Assembly: GCF_004102725.1 (NCBI RefSeq)
Contig: NZ_LHQS01000002.1
Span: 186,001-250,000 of the forward strand
Length of the DNA stretch: 64,000 nucleotides
Source: Methanoculleus taiwanensis
GTDB lineage: Archaea; Halobacteriota; Methanomicrobia; Methanomicrobiales; Methanoculleaceae
Reading direction: 5' to 3'
The notes under the pieces are model-generated. The model searched no databases. It saw only the letters and a list, made by a program, of their open reading frames with translations, and was not told the origin of the DNA. How positions within the stretch are numbered: the stretch's first letter is position 1; every line of letters begins with the position of its first letter. Below, piece by piece: positions 8,755 through 17,859 of the stretch. The position numbers were made by a program, and so were the translations under genes.

Positions 8755-8769
8755 TCCGATCAACCACAA

Positions 8770-8782
8770 AGGATATATTAAG
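8770..8782 (+). promoter_or_regulatory. TATA box of the S-layer gene
   Basis: GGATATATTAAGT is the only strong TATA match in the upstream region. Transcription from it would start near 8800 and give a leader of about 100 nt that carries a stem-loop and ends in a strong GGAGGT ribosome binding site (8893-8898), 6 nt before the ATG. Confidence 0.6.
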
Positions 8783-8831
8783 TGTTCCACAAATATTGTG
8801 ACATATTCCGTTATTCGGAGTATAGAGCGTG

Positions 8832-8872
8832 GTGAACCCGTATTCGACGCATGTCGAATACCTCGTGTTCAC
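8832..8872 (+). promoter_or_regulatory. Stem-loop in the S-layer mRNA leader
   Basis: GTATTCGAC (8840-8848) pairs perfectly with GTCGAATAC (8853-8861) over a GCAT loop. An outer GTGAAC (8832-8837) pairs with GTTCAC (8867-8872). Such a 9+6 bp hairpin in the 5' leader of a very highly expressed gene may stabilise the mRNA or affect translation. Confidence 0.55.
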
Positions 8873-8904
8873 ATTCCCTCATATAAGCATAATGGAGGTA
8901 CAGT

Positions 8905-11232
8905 ATGAAGAGTATCACTAAAACGATGGTCGTCGCCTTCGTTGTCCTCATGGCAGTCTCCCTGATGGTTGCACCCGCAGCCGCACGGGCTGTTGCTTCT
9001 GGCAACACTGTCTATGTAGGCGAAGAAGGCCTCGATCTGTCCGGCATTGCCGGTATCACTCGCCTGGTCCACTACAGCGACTTCACGGCAGGTGCAGCCG
9101 ACAACATCATCGATGTTCCGGTCGCAACCGACTTTGACCTGACCGCAACCGATGCCGGTGGCATCACCGGCACCTACTATGCGTGGAACGCTGGTGGCCT
9201 TATCGCCGGCAACCCGTTCGTTGTCGTCAAGGTTCCGAACGTGACCCTCGATGTTGTCCTGAACAACTCCCGTTCCGACTCCGTGAACGGCAAGTCCGTC
9301 TCCCGTGACACTGTTCTCGCTTTCGAGCTCCAGAACAATGTCGGCGGCCTGTATGCCACCCCGGCAATCGCCACCATGGACATCGAGATCACCACCCCCG
9401 GCGGCGGTAAGCTCACCCAGTTCGGCGGCGTCAGCACTGCAGCCGTCCCGATCAACGCATCCAAGATCTACGTCGGCGGCATGAGCCTCTCCGGCGTCGA
9501 GGCCGGCACGTACACTGCCGTTGCCAAGTGGACGAACAACCCCGCAACCGGTCTGAAGGACAAGGGCTTTGACTCGAACTCCGTCAGCTTCCAGGTTACC
9601 ACGAAGACGCTCGCTATCGAGTCCAACAAGGACAGCGTCATCCGCGGCAACACCTTCGTCGTGACCATCACCGGCGAGTCCAAGAAGGCCTACTGGGTCT
9701 ACGTCAAGGACGCCGGTCTGGCCAACAACCAGTACCCCCTGATCGCACCCGGACAGCCCTCCGTTGTACCCGGTGTTCAGATGACTGGTGTCACCGACCT
9801 TGCAAACTTCACCGACACCAAGGCTCAGGTCACCACCAGCGCTGCCGGAACCCGGACTGTCCAGTTCAACACCACGGCCATCACTGATGACCAGAGCTTC
9901 ACGATCAAGGTTGTCGACCCGACCAACCTCGCCACCTCCGACGATGTCAAGGTGAAGGTTGAGAAGGGACAGGTCACCATGACCGCATCCGGCACCGGTA
10001 TCTACTACATCGGTGAAGAGATCACGCTCTCCGGAACCAACACCGACAACTCGACGACCTTCCTCTTCCTCACCGGCCCGAACCTTGGCGCCAACGGTGT
10101 CAAGCTTGAGAACGCGACCATCAGCGTTGTCGACACGGCTGGCAACACCTTCACGACCGAGTCCGTCGAGACCGACGACACCTGGTCGTACAAGTGGGAC
10201 ACCTCTTCACTCGGTGAAGTCGTAGACTCCGGTACGTACACCATCTACGCTGTCTCCGCACCCCGTGACAAGGCTCACCTCTCCGGTGTGCAGTATGCAA
10301 CCGCATCCGTCGTCCTGAAGACCCCCTTCATCACGGCAACCGCGAGCGCGAGCTCCGTCGCCAAGGGTGACGAGCTGACCGTCTCCGGAACTGCGGAAGG
10401 CAACCCGAACAACGTCTACGTCTGGATCTTCGGCAAGAACTTCCGCCTGCTCTCCCAGTCTGCAAGCGTTGAGTCCGACGGCTCCTTCGAGTACGACCTC
10501 GACTCCGGCCAGACCAGCAACCTTGCATCCGGCCAGTACTTCGTCGTCGTCCAGCACCCGATGATGGACGGCCAGCAGGACGTCCAGCTTGTTGCAGGAA
10601 CTACTGCTACCATCATCGCACCCGGTATGACTCAGGTCAACCTTGCAAACCTGCAGGCCTCCGACGCTGCAACTGCTCTCGTTAACGCTCTGAACTCGCC
10701 CAACGTGGACGACACCTACACCAAGCTGACCTTCCTCGTGGAAGAGCCCTGGATCAGGATCGACACCATCGGCGACCAGAACGTCGGCAGCACCTTCACG
10801 CTCTCCGGAACCACCAACCTGGCATCTGGCGACGAGCTGCTCATCGACGTGACGAGCGCATCCTTCCAGCCCACCGAGAAGACTCAGGCATCTGAGTTCA
10901 GCGGTGCATCCGGCACGGTGACCATCCAGCAGGGCGAGCCCTACAACACCTGGTCCTTCGAGGTCGACGCCTCCGCCTTCCAGCCTGACGAGTACATCGT
11001 CAACGTTGAGAGTGTAGAGACCGGTGCAACCCAGACCACGACCTTCAACGTGGTTCAGGGACAGGCAACCCCGACCGTCACCCCGACCGGCAACGCAACT
11101 GTTGCACCGACCACTGCCGCAACCACCACCGCCACCACTGCAGCTCCGACCACTGCCACCCCTGGCTTTGGCGCACTGATTGCACTGATTGGCCTCGGCG
11201 CTGTTGCTGTCCTGGTCCTGCGCAGGAACTAA
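8905..11232 (+). CDS. Major S-layer glycoprotein with PGF-CTERM sorting tail
   Basis: Predicted structural protein of the paracrystalline cell envelope. A signal peptide (about residues 1-28, ending APAAARA) is followed by a DUF3821-type start (GNTVYVGEEGLDLSGI), then Ig-like repeats with recurring phrases such as IGEEITLSGT, KGDELTVSGT and VGSTFTLSGT near residues 370, 490 and 630. A Thr-rich, probably glycosylated stretch (about 725-750) precedes the PGF tripeptide, a transmembrane helix and the RRN end, which is the archaeosortase (ArtA) cleavage and lipid-attachment signal. Many NxS/T sequons are present. It resembles the S-layer glycoprotein family named from Methanoculleus marisnigri. 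Codon use is strongly biased, and the promoter, long leader and U-tract terminator fit very high expression. Confidence 0.92.
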   Translation: MKSITKTMVVAFVVLMAVSLMVAPAAARAVASGNTVYVGEEGLDLSGIAGITRLVHYSDFTAGAADNIIDVPVATDFDLTATDAGGITGTYYAWNAGGLIAGNPFVVVKVPNVTLDVVLNNSRSDSVNGKSVSRDTVLAFELQNNVGGLYATPAIATMDIEITTPGGGKLTQFGGVSTAAVPINASKIYVGGMSLSGVEAGTYTAVAKWTNNPATGLKDKGFDSNSVSFQVTTKTLAIESNKDSVIRGNTFVVTITGESKKAYWVYVKDAGLANNQYPLIAPGQPSVVPGVQMTGVTDLANFTDTKAQVTTSAAGTRTVQFNTTAITDDQSFTIKVVDPTNLATSDDVKVKVEKGQVTMTASGTGIYYIGEEITLSGTNTDNSTTFLFLTGPNLGANGVKLENATISVVDTAGNTFTTESVETDDTWSYKWDTSSLGEVVDSGTYTIYAVSAPRDKAHLSGVQYATASVVLKTPFITATASASSVAKGDELTVSGTAEGNPNNVYVWIFGKNFRLLSQSASVESDGSFEYDLDSGQTSNLASGQYFVVVQHPMMDGQQDVQLVAGTTATIIAPGMTQVNLANLQASDAATALVNALNSPNVDDTYTKLTFLVEEPWIRIDTIGDQNVGSTFTLSGTTNLASGDELLIDVTSASFQPTEKTQASEFSGASGTVTIQQGEPYNTWSFEVDASAFQPDEYIVNVESVETGATQTTTFNVVQGQATPTVTPTGNATVAPTTAATTTATTAAPTTATPGFGALIALIGLGAVAVLVLRRN

Positions 11233-11237
11233 ACCCC

Positions 11238-11248
11238 TTTTTTTCTTT
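11238..11248 (+). terminator. Poly-T terminator after the S-layer gene
   Basis: A T7-C-T3 run starts 6 nt after the S-layer stop codon, matching U-tract termination by archaeal RNA polymerase. Confidence 0.6.
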
Positions 11249-11435
11249 GAAAGTCTTCGACTGACGCTTCGTCGGTTGTTCTGTTGTTCTTTTCTTTCGT
11301 GCCATACGGCCTATTCGCTTCATCGACGTACCGGTGGCTGCTATTCCATGAAGGCTCTCCAGGATGAGCCTGTGAAAAACAGCCGATTTTATCTAGAAGG
11401 AACCCGATACACCTGACTGGACGGGTAGATCTGGC

Positions 11436-12959
11436 ATGAAGTTATCAGCAAAGCTCATCGATATCGCAAACAGAGGCGTCCTTCTGCACAGTGCGGACGC
11501 CCGAAGCATCCGTGTCCGGGACGGCGACCGCGTACAGGTAACTAATGTGGGAGCGGGGAAGACTGCCCAGGCTCACGTCGATACCACCGGGTCGCTCATA
11601 CCGGAGGGGACTCTCGGCGTCTACCGGCCCCTGAATGCCGGCCTTGCACTTGCTGAGGGCGACAGTGTTGAAGTCCGGGGAGCAGACCGGCCGGCATCGC
11701 TCGCCTACATCAAGAAGAAGATGGACGGAGAGCGGTTTACCAAAGACGAGACGTTCAGTATCGTCAAAGATATCGTGGACGATACGCTCTCGCCGGGTGA
11801 GGTGACCGCCTATGTTGCTGCATCGTACATACACGGCCTTGATATGGACGAGGTCGAGTACCTCACCCGTGCCATGGTCGAGACCGGCGACCAGCTCCGT
11901 TTCAGCACCCGCCCGATCGTCGATAAGCACTCGATCGGTGGTGTCCCCGGTAATAAGATCTCACTGCTTATTGTTCCGATAATCGCCGCAAGCGGTTTAA
12001 AAATCCCGAAGACGAGTTCGCGGGCAATCACCGGTGCCGGAGGAACCGCGGATCTGATGGAGGTGGTAGCACCCGTTGCATTCTCTGCCGACGAAGTCCA
12101 GACGATGACGGAGAAGGTCGGCGGTGTCATCGTCTGGGGCGGCGCGACGAACATTGCGCCTGCCGACGATCGGATCATCACCCACGAGTACCCGCTCAAG
12201 ATAGATGCACGCGGCCAGATGCTGGCGAGTGTCATGGCCAAAAAACTCGCTGTCGGGGCCGACCTCGTCGTCATCGATATCCCGGTCGGCAAGTACACGA
12301 AGATTGCGGATATCCAGGAGGGACGGAAGATGGCACGTGAGTTTATGGAACTCGGCGACCGCCTGAACATGCGGGTCGAATGCGCTCTCAGTTACGGAGA
12401 GTCACTGGTCGGCCACACCATCGGCCCGGTCCTCGAGGTGCAGGAGGCTCTTGCTGTTCTCGAAGGAAAAACGGAGCCGAACTCACTGATCCAGAAGAGC
12501 CTCTCCCTCGCCGGAATTGCCCTCGAGATGTCCGGCAAAGCCGCACCTGGCCAGGGCTTCTCGATGGCGGAAGATCTTCTCAAAAGTGGAAAAGCACTCG
12601 ATAAGTTCAAACAGATCATCGAGATTCAGGGCGGCGATGCGGGTGTCACGTCCGAGAGCCTGACCGCCGGTGAGCACCAGTTCGTCGTGCGGGCACCGCA
12701 GGACGGGTACGTCATCGAACTGAATAACAGGTCGCTCATTACGATAGCCCGTGCCGCCGGTTCCCCGCTGGATCATGGAGCGGGTATTGTCGTCCATGCC
12801 AAGAAAGGGAGCAGAGTGGAGAAGGGCGATCCGATCCTCACCCTGTATGCCGATCGTGCATGGCGGCTCCAGAGTGCCATCGAGGTAGCGCGGACGCTCA
12901 TGCCGGTCGTGGTAGAGGGGATGATTCTCGAGCATATTCCGTCCGGGCGCTGGATTTAA
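11436..12959 (+). CDS. deoA: AMP phosphorylase (thymidine-phosphorylase superfamily)
   Basis: Phosphorolyses AMP to adenine and ribose 1,5-bisphosphate (archaeal AMPpase). In the known pathway the product is isomerised to ribulose bisphosphate for form III RuBisCO. The 507-residue length includes the extra N-terminal domain (about 1-85) that separates archaeal AMPpase from bacterial thymidine phosphorylase. The phosphorylase signature [11 protein letters not shown] is near residues 165-175, with [17 protein letters not shown] following, and PVGKYTKI and a C-terminal barrel-sandwich domain ([10 protein letters not shown] to the end). Neither RuBisCO nor the isomerase lies in this window. The start ATG at 11436 is about 50 nt downstream of a TTTTATCT element. 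Confidence 0.88.
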   Translation: MKLSAKLIDIANRGVLLHSADARSIRVRDGDRVQVTNVGAGKTAQAHVDTTGSLIPEGTLGVYRPLNAGLALAEGDSVEVRGADRPASLAYIKKKMDGERFTKDETFSIVKDIVDDTLSPGEVTAYVAASYIHGLDMDEVEYLTRAMVETGDQLRFSTRPIVDKHSIGGVPGNKISLLIVPIIAASGLKIPKTSSRAITGAGGTADLMEVVAPVAFSADEVQTMTEKVGGVIVWGGATNIAPADDRIITHEYPLKIDARGQMLASVMAKKLAVGADLVVIDIPVGKYTKIADIQEGRKMAREFMELGDRLNMRVECALSYGESLVGHTIGPVLEVQEALAVLEGKTEPNSLIQKSLSLAGIALEMSGKAAPGQGFSMAEDLLKSGKALDKFKQIIEIQGGDAGVTSESLTAGEHQFVVRAPQDGYVIELNNRSLITIARAAGSPLDHGAGIVVHAKKGSRVEKGDPILTLYADRAWRLQSAIEVARTLMPVVVEGMILEHIPSGRWI

Positions 12960-12998
12960 ACCGATGCACTCAAATTTTTGAAGGCAGAATATTCACCC

Positions 12999-14387
12999 AT
13001 GCATATACGTCGCCTTCTCTGTATCCTGGTGGTCGGGGTGCTTTTTGTCTGCGGGAGCGCTCAGGCAACGCATCTCCAGATCACGGTGCTTGACGAGGCG
13101 ACGTCTGTTGGTTTGAGCGACGTTTCGCTCTATGTCGACGGTGATTATGTCGGAATGACCGGATCAAACGGACTTTTTTCGTATACGCATTCGATGAGCG
13201 AGAGTTACCGCCTCAAGGCGACGAGATCGGGCTACAATGACTGGGTGGGACTGGTCGGCGGATCTGCATCGTCCGTTCTGATCGAGATGTCCCGAAAGAG
13301 TGAGGTTCTGGCGGTCGACCTCTTTGATGGGGAGAGTCTGCAGCCGGTGCGGGACGCTGTGGTGCAGGTGCACGGCGACGGATTCGACGGCTCCGAGAGC
13401 ACCGATGCGAGCGGGAGAGCCGATTTTCAGGTAAAAGCGGGTGGCCTGTACAACATCGAGATCCGTGCACAGAGTTACTACTCCTTATCAAGGACGGTAC
13501 AGATGGAGAGCAGCGGTCGCACCGTCCAGTACTGGATATACCGGAACGATAAGTTCGCGGCACTGGTGAAGGACTCCCAGACCCGGCAACCGATCGCGGA
13601 TGCTACCGTCACCATCGACACCGGCCGTGCAGGCACCACCGGTGCCGATGGGCTCCTTCCTCTCCATCTACAGCGGGAGCGGCGATATCTGGTTGTTGTT
13701 GAGAAACCTGACTACCAGACGTATCAGGCTGAACATCTGATCACCGCGGATGATGTCCTGCTCACGATCCTGCTCTCCAAGTCGACCTATCCTGTCACCG
13801 TCTCGGTTTATGACGAGACCAGAAAGCCGGTGGAGCAGGCCGATGTCTTTATCAACGGAACGTGGCAGGGGAAGACGGATCGATACGGGAGATATGGCCT
13901 TCCGAGCGTTGAAGCAGGAACCTACATGGTAGAGGTCTCGGCACCCGGGTATACGGGCTGGAGCGACACCTGCCAGATTACCCGGACGGGCGAGGATATC
14001 ATCGTCGATCTGGCCTACGCCCGGGCTGACGTGATGATTAAAGCGGAGGATGCGGATGGCCGGGCTCTTGCCGGTACGGCAGTCCTGATAGACGGTCGGC
14101 CGGCGGGGATAACCGATGCTGAAGGTACTCTCCGGACGGTGCTGAAATCCTCGGATTCGTACAACGTCTCGGCATCGCTCGAAGGATATCGTTTTGCCTC
14201 TGTCGCTCTCGAGGTGCCGCTTGGAAGAACTGCTGCAGAGGCGACGGTGCGCCTTGAGCGCGAGTTTGATCCGGTGGTTCTTATCGGGGCGTTTGTTCTC
14301 CTTCTTGCTCTGATAGCAGCCGGTTTCTTTTATAAAAAGCGGAGGGGCGCGAAAAGGCTCCGGTCACCGAAGACGCGCAGCCTGTAG
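12999..14387 (+). CDS. Secreted, membrane-anchored protein with tandem carboxypeptidase-regulatory-like beta domains
   Basis: Cell-surface protein of 462 residues. It has a signal peptide (about 1-24), five or more repeats of about 80-90 residues, and a C-terminal transmembrane helix (about 430-450) followed by a Lys/Arg-rich cytoplasmic end. Each repeat has the pattern V(Y/F)D..(R/S)..P(V/I).(D/A)A.V.(I/V)(D/N)G...G.T(D/G).(D/N)G, for example YDETRKPVEQADVFINGTW and DADGRALAGTAVLIDGRPAG, which matches CarboxypepD_reg/PEGA-like domains. These are binding or spacer modules; no enzyme domain is present. TTG at 12978 would add seven residues. It follows the AMP phosphorylase by 39 nt but is probably part of the surface island. 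Confidence 0.72.
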   Translation: MHIRRLLCILVVGVLFVCGSAQATHLQITVLDEATSVGLSDVSLYVDGDYVGMTGSNGLFSYTHSMSESYRLKATRSGYNDWVGLVGGSASSVLIEMSRKSEVLAVDLFDGESLQPVRDAVVQVHGDGFDGSESTDASGRADFQVKAGGLYNIEIRAQSYYSLSRTVQMESSGRTVQYWIYRNDKFAALVKDSQTRQPIADATVTIDTGRAGTTGADGLLPLHLQRERRYLVVVEKPDYQTYQAEHLITADDVLLTILLSKSTYPVTVSVYDETRKPVEQADVFINGTWQGKTDRYGRYGLPSVEAGTYMVEVSAPGYTGWSDTCQITRTGEDIIVDLAYARADVMIKAEDADGRALAGTAVLIDGRPAGITDAEGTLRTVLKSSDSYNVSASLEGYRFASVALEVPLGRTAAEATVRLEREFDPVVLIGAFVLLLALIAAGFFYKKRRGAKRLRSPKTRSL

Positions 14388-14598
14388 ATAGGCAGGTTCC
14401 GCCCCTCCTGTTATATCCGGTTTTTGGTCAACCTTACGGGAAAACTCCTTCCTGTATATAATTATTTTTTAATCGTACTCCGGTGCGAAGCACACTTTTT
14501 TAAAATCCTCATTTAAATGGTTCAATTAACCTCAATCCGGATTTGAATTCGTTATATTTCTAAAGGGCTTTTAATATCGAGTTAATCCATGATCGGGG

Positions 14599-14609
14599 TT
14601 TATATATTA
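14599..14609 (+). promoter_or_regulatory. TATA box of the first adhesin-like gene
   Basis: TTTATATATTA lies about 30-39 nt upstream of the ATG at 14638, within a 250-nt AT-rich spacer that holds no gene. This spacing favours a leaderless or nearly leaderless mRNA. Confidence 0.55.
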
Positions 14610-14637
14610 GTTCTCTCTATTGGATGTTCAGCATAAC

Positions 14638-17595
14638 ATGCATTCCGGGATACCTTTACTGATACTCCTTGCGCTCGCTCTCGCAGTCGCTCCTGTCACG
14701 GCCGGGTTCCCCTATACGTGCTCGGTCGACAGCGACACCGACTGGGTGGTTGCCGGTGGGAGCGGGGGCGCCGCCGTCACCGTGACGGTACTGAGCGGTA
14801 GCGTGGCGGTGCCGGGGCTCCCGGTAACCTTCGAGATCAGCCCGGGATTGGGCAGCATCACGCCTGCCACCGGGGTCACCGATGCACAGGGTCACGCTTC
14901 AGCGACGTTCATGCCGGGAACCGTGAGCGGCGCCGCAACGATAACGGCACGGGTCGAATCTCCGGCAGGGGAGGTGGTCGGAACGTGTGAGGTTGGTATC
15001 GACCACGCCGCACCATATCGGATAAGCATGACGGCGTATACGCCGGAGGTGACGGTCGGGGAGACGACGGCCGTGACGGTCCGGCTGGTCGACCGCTACG
15101 GCAATCCCGTCGGCAACCGCAGGATTGCCGAGATGGTCTCCTTCACCGTCGGGTCGGCCGGCGGAGATGCGGGATTCTGGAACGGGTCAGCGTATCCCGA
15201 CACCCTGGTCGGGGAGGTGGACGCTGAAGGAAACGCCACGGTCACGTTAAGAGTCAGTCAGGTTTCGGGTGAAAACCTCGTTTTCATCGATCCGCCGGGT
15301 CAGGTTCCCGACCGGTTCCTGACGATCTACGGGGTCGCCAATGGGGTTCCTGCCTCGATAACCCATGCTGTAACCCCGTCGGCCGGCTCTCCTCCGTATC
15401 AGCCTGCGGATGGAACGAGCAAATTTACCCTCACCTATACTCTCTTCGACCGGTACGGCAACCCCTCGGGAGGCCAGGCCGTCCGGATAACGACCTCTCT
15501 CTCCTCCGAAGGAGAGCGTCTGTTGACCACCAACAGCGTAGGGCAGGTCACGATCGGCTATGGGCCGAAAGAGACCACCGGAACGGTGACGATCACCGCG
15601 ACGGCGGTAGCGAACTCGTCGGTCACCGTCTCCCAACCGGTGGAGTTCACCAGCACCGCCCCGGTGAACATGCTGCTCACGGCAAGCCCGCAGAACATGC
15701 CGAGCCGGGATGTCAAACCTGAGTCGGAGGCACGTATCCGGGCGAAGGTGATGGATATCAAAGGCAATCCGGTCTTTGGGGAGACCGTCGCCTTCGAGAT
15801 ACGGGCGATCGACGCGGGCATTTATGCCCAGACTGAAGACCCGTCGCTCGTCTCGGCGTCGGCGCTGACGAACGCCGATGGTTACGCCGACGTCGTCTTC
15901 TGCCCCGGCGCCTTCACGACCGATCGGAATAATGCCAGCTACAGTGCGACCGCCACCGGCACCTGTGAGATCGTGGCAACCTGGGGGAACATCAGCCGGA
16001 CGATCGCGGTGACGTGGAAGAACTATCCATATCTCTCGGTGGAAACCTTCACATCAGATGAGACGGTTGCGGTGAACGATACCATCGATGTGACCGTTCT
16101 TCTCCGGGGCGACGGGTGGGCGCTTCAGCCCGATCCCATCGATGCCATGCTGGTGATGGATCGTTCGGGAAGTATGGAGAGGGAGACTGATGTGACCGAT
16201 GCGTCGGGACACGCGATCAGTCGGCTGGACGCAGCGAAGATCTCGGCGAAGACGTTCATCGGCAGCATGAATGAGGACGCCGATCGGCTCGGTATGGTGT
16301 CATACGACTATGAGGGCGGAGTCACGCTCGATGCGGATCTTGGGAGTGATTTTGCAGTTGTCAACGCCAGCATCGATAGTCTGGACGCGGATAACGGAGC
16401 CACTGCCACCCGGGCGGGGCTGAAAAGTGCAATCAAGCATCTTATAGAAAATCCCAGTTCGAATCCAAAGGCGATCCGTGCGGTGATTCTCATGACCGAC
16501 GGCAACTGGAACAACGCAGGGAGCCCGGTTGCCCACGGAACCGGTTGGCCTGCAGGGGGAGCCTACACGTTCTCGAACTATGCAACGGTCCTGGAAAGCT
16601 CGAATTATCGCTATTATACCGGATTTGGTGGGACACTCGCCGGTTCCCCACTGAGTTGTGCCAACGGCGAATTTACCGAGCAGAACCTGTCGATATACGC
16701 AAAGAACCACGGTATCCGGATCTATGTCATTGCATTTGCCTTCACTCCTGATAACGTCGTGAGTACGACGTTCCGCAGCATGGCCGAACATACCGGCGGC
16801 TTCTACCGTCATGCTCCGAACACCCAGGACCTTACCGACATATACTCGGAGATAGCCGGAGAGCTCAAAACCGAGGCGGGGGTCAACACTGAGATGAGTG
16901 TTGAATTTGAGACTGTTGAGGTGAACGGGACCCTGGAGGCTGGCGCGGATGTCTTCGACTACGTCTACGTGCCGGGGAGTTCAACCCTGATCAAGAGTCT
17001 CAACAGTACGTACACCCGTGACGATACCCTGAACTGGGCCAATAATCATGCCCTCTCCTTCGATATTGGCACGGTAAAGCTGAATCAGGTCTGGGAGACG
17101 ACTTTCCGTCTCAAGGTGCTGACGGACGGCAACATCAATGTCTTTGGATCAGGTTCGACCATAGCCTTCAATGACGGTGCCGAGGCGCTGAACCTCCCGG
17201 ACCTCTTCATCACGGCGGTTCCCGGCCTGAATAATACGGGTGTCGAGACGATGGCGCTCGTCGTCGACAACCTCTGTTGCACCGGCGCCGAGCCGTACCT
17301 GGATCTGCTCCCGGTTGCGTGGGAGGTCAACTATTCCGGCGCGGCGACCGTCTCGCAGACCGTCTCCTACTCCTCTGATGGAGGGAACACCTGGGTCTGC
17401 TTCGATGCAAGACCGGCGGTGACCACCCATGGTGTCACCCCCGATAGCACCGTGCTCGATGTGCGACGGCTGCCGCCGGGAGAGTACCTGATCCGGGTGC
17501 ATGCCACGAGTCCGGATACCCCGGATGCCCGGGCAGACCTTGCTACGCCGGTACAGGTGGGCTCATCGGGTCAGGTAAAGATCCAGATCCGCTAA
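14638..17595 (+). CDS. Secreted adhesin-like protein with Big_1 (invasin) domains and a VWA domain
   Basis: Predicted surface or secreted protein of 985 residues. It has a signal peptide (about 1-22) and then four or five bacterial-Ig-like (Big_1) domains with the repeating frame VTDAQGHASATF and RYGNPVGN (about 30-480). A von Willebrand factor A domain follows (about 495-760). The VWA metal-ion-dependent adhesion site is intact: DRSGS at 508-512 and a later MTDGNWN. A C-terminal beta-rich region (about 790-985) has no membrane helix or PGF-CTERM tail, so attachment to the cell is unexplained. Start ATG at 14638 is preferred over TTG at 14620 because of promoter spacing. The next gene is a full-length paralog. 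Confidence 0.8.
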   Translation: MHSGIPLLILLALALAVAPVTAGFPYTCSVDSDTDWVVAGGSGGAAVTVTVLSGSVAVPGLPVTFEISPGLGSITPATGVTDAQGHASATFMPGTVSGAATITARVESPAGEVVGTCEVGIDHAAPYRISMTAYTPEVTVGETTAVTVRLVDRYGNPVGNRRIAEMVSFTVGSAGGDAGFWNGSAYPDTLVGEVDAEGNATVTLRVSQVSGENLVFIDPPGQVPDRFLTIYGVANGVPASITHAVTPSAGSPPYQPADGTSKFTLTYTLFDRYGNPSGGQAVRITTSLSSEGERLLTTNSVGQVTIGYGPKETTGTVTITATAVANSSVTVSQPVEFTSTAPVNMLLTASPQNMPSRDVKPESEARIRAKVMDIKGNPVFGETVAFEIRAIDAGIYAQTEDPSLVSASALTNADGYADVVFCPGAFTTDRNNASYSATATGTCEIVATWGNISRTIAVTWKNYPYLSVETFTSDETVAVNDTIDVTVLLRGDGWALQPDPIDAMLVMDRSGSMERETDVTDASGHAISRLDAAKISAKTFIGSMNEDADRLGMVSYDYEGGVTLDADLGSDFAVVNASIDSLDADNGATATRAGLKSAIKHLIENPSSNPKAIRAVILMTDGNWNNAGSPVAHGTGWPAGGAYTFSNYATVLESSNYRYYTGFGGTLAGSPLSCANGEFTEQNLSIYAKNHGIRIYVIAFAFTPDNVVSTTFRSMAEHTGGFYRHAPNTQDLTDIYSEIAGELKTEAGVNTEMSVEFETVEVNGTLEAGADVFDYVYVPGSSTLIKSLNSTYTRDDTLNWANNHALSFDIGTVKLNQVWETTFRLKVLTDGNINVFGSGSTIAFNDGAEALNLPDLFITAVPGLNNTGVETMALVVDNLCCTGAEPYLDLLPVAWEVNYSGAATVSQTVSYSSDGGNTWVCFDARPAVTTHGVTPDSTVLDVRRLPPGEYLIRVHATSPDTPDARADLATPVQVGSSGQVKIQIR

Positions 17596-17818
17596 CCTTT
17601 CTTCTCCTCTTTTTTGCAAGCTCGCCGGCCGCACCGGGTGCTCAATCCCGGTGCTGCAGAAATATCCTTTCCCTTGACGCATGAGTTCTGGCACTCCTTC
17701 GGCTGGTTTTGAATGAATATTTCTTTGGCAAGCAAATTCTCGCAAAATCCTAAACTGGGGGTTCAAATCGTTTCAATTAAGTAAATGCGTCTCTTTATTG
17801 ATTTTATTTCTGAGCTAT

Positions 17819-17829
17819 ATTTTTATACT
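17819..17829 (+). promoter_or_regulatory. TATA box of the second adhesin-like gene
   Basis: ATTTTTATACT lies about 31-41 nt before the ATG at 17860 and 22-32 nt before the GTG at 17851. The preceding spacer from 17596 is AT-rich and holds no gene, so this paralog probably has its own promoter. Confidence 0.5.
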
Positions 17830-17859
17830 GGTATGAGATAATAACCAGAAGTGAAATCT

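Noticed and set aside
8746-8757. Similarity of GTGATCACCTCC to the 3' end of 16S rRNA
   Set aside because: Only the short anti-Shine-Dalgarno-like stretch matches and the neighbouring sequence is not rRNA, so it is coincidence.
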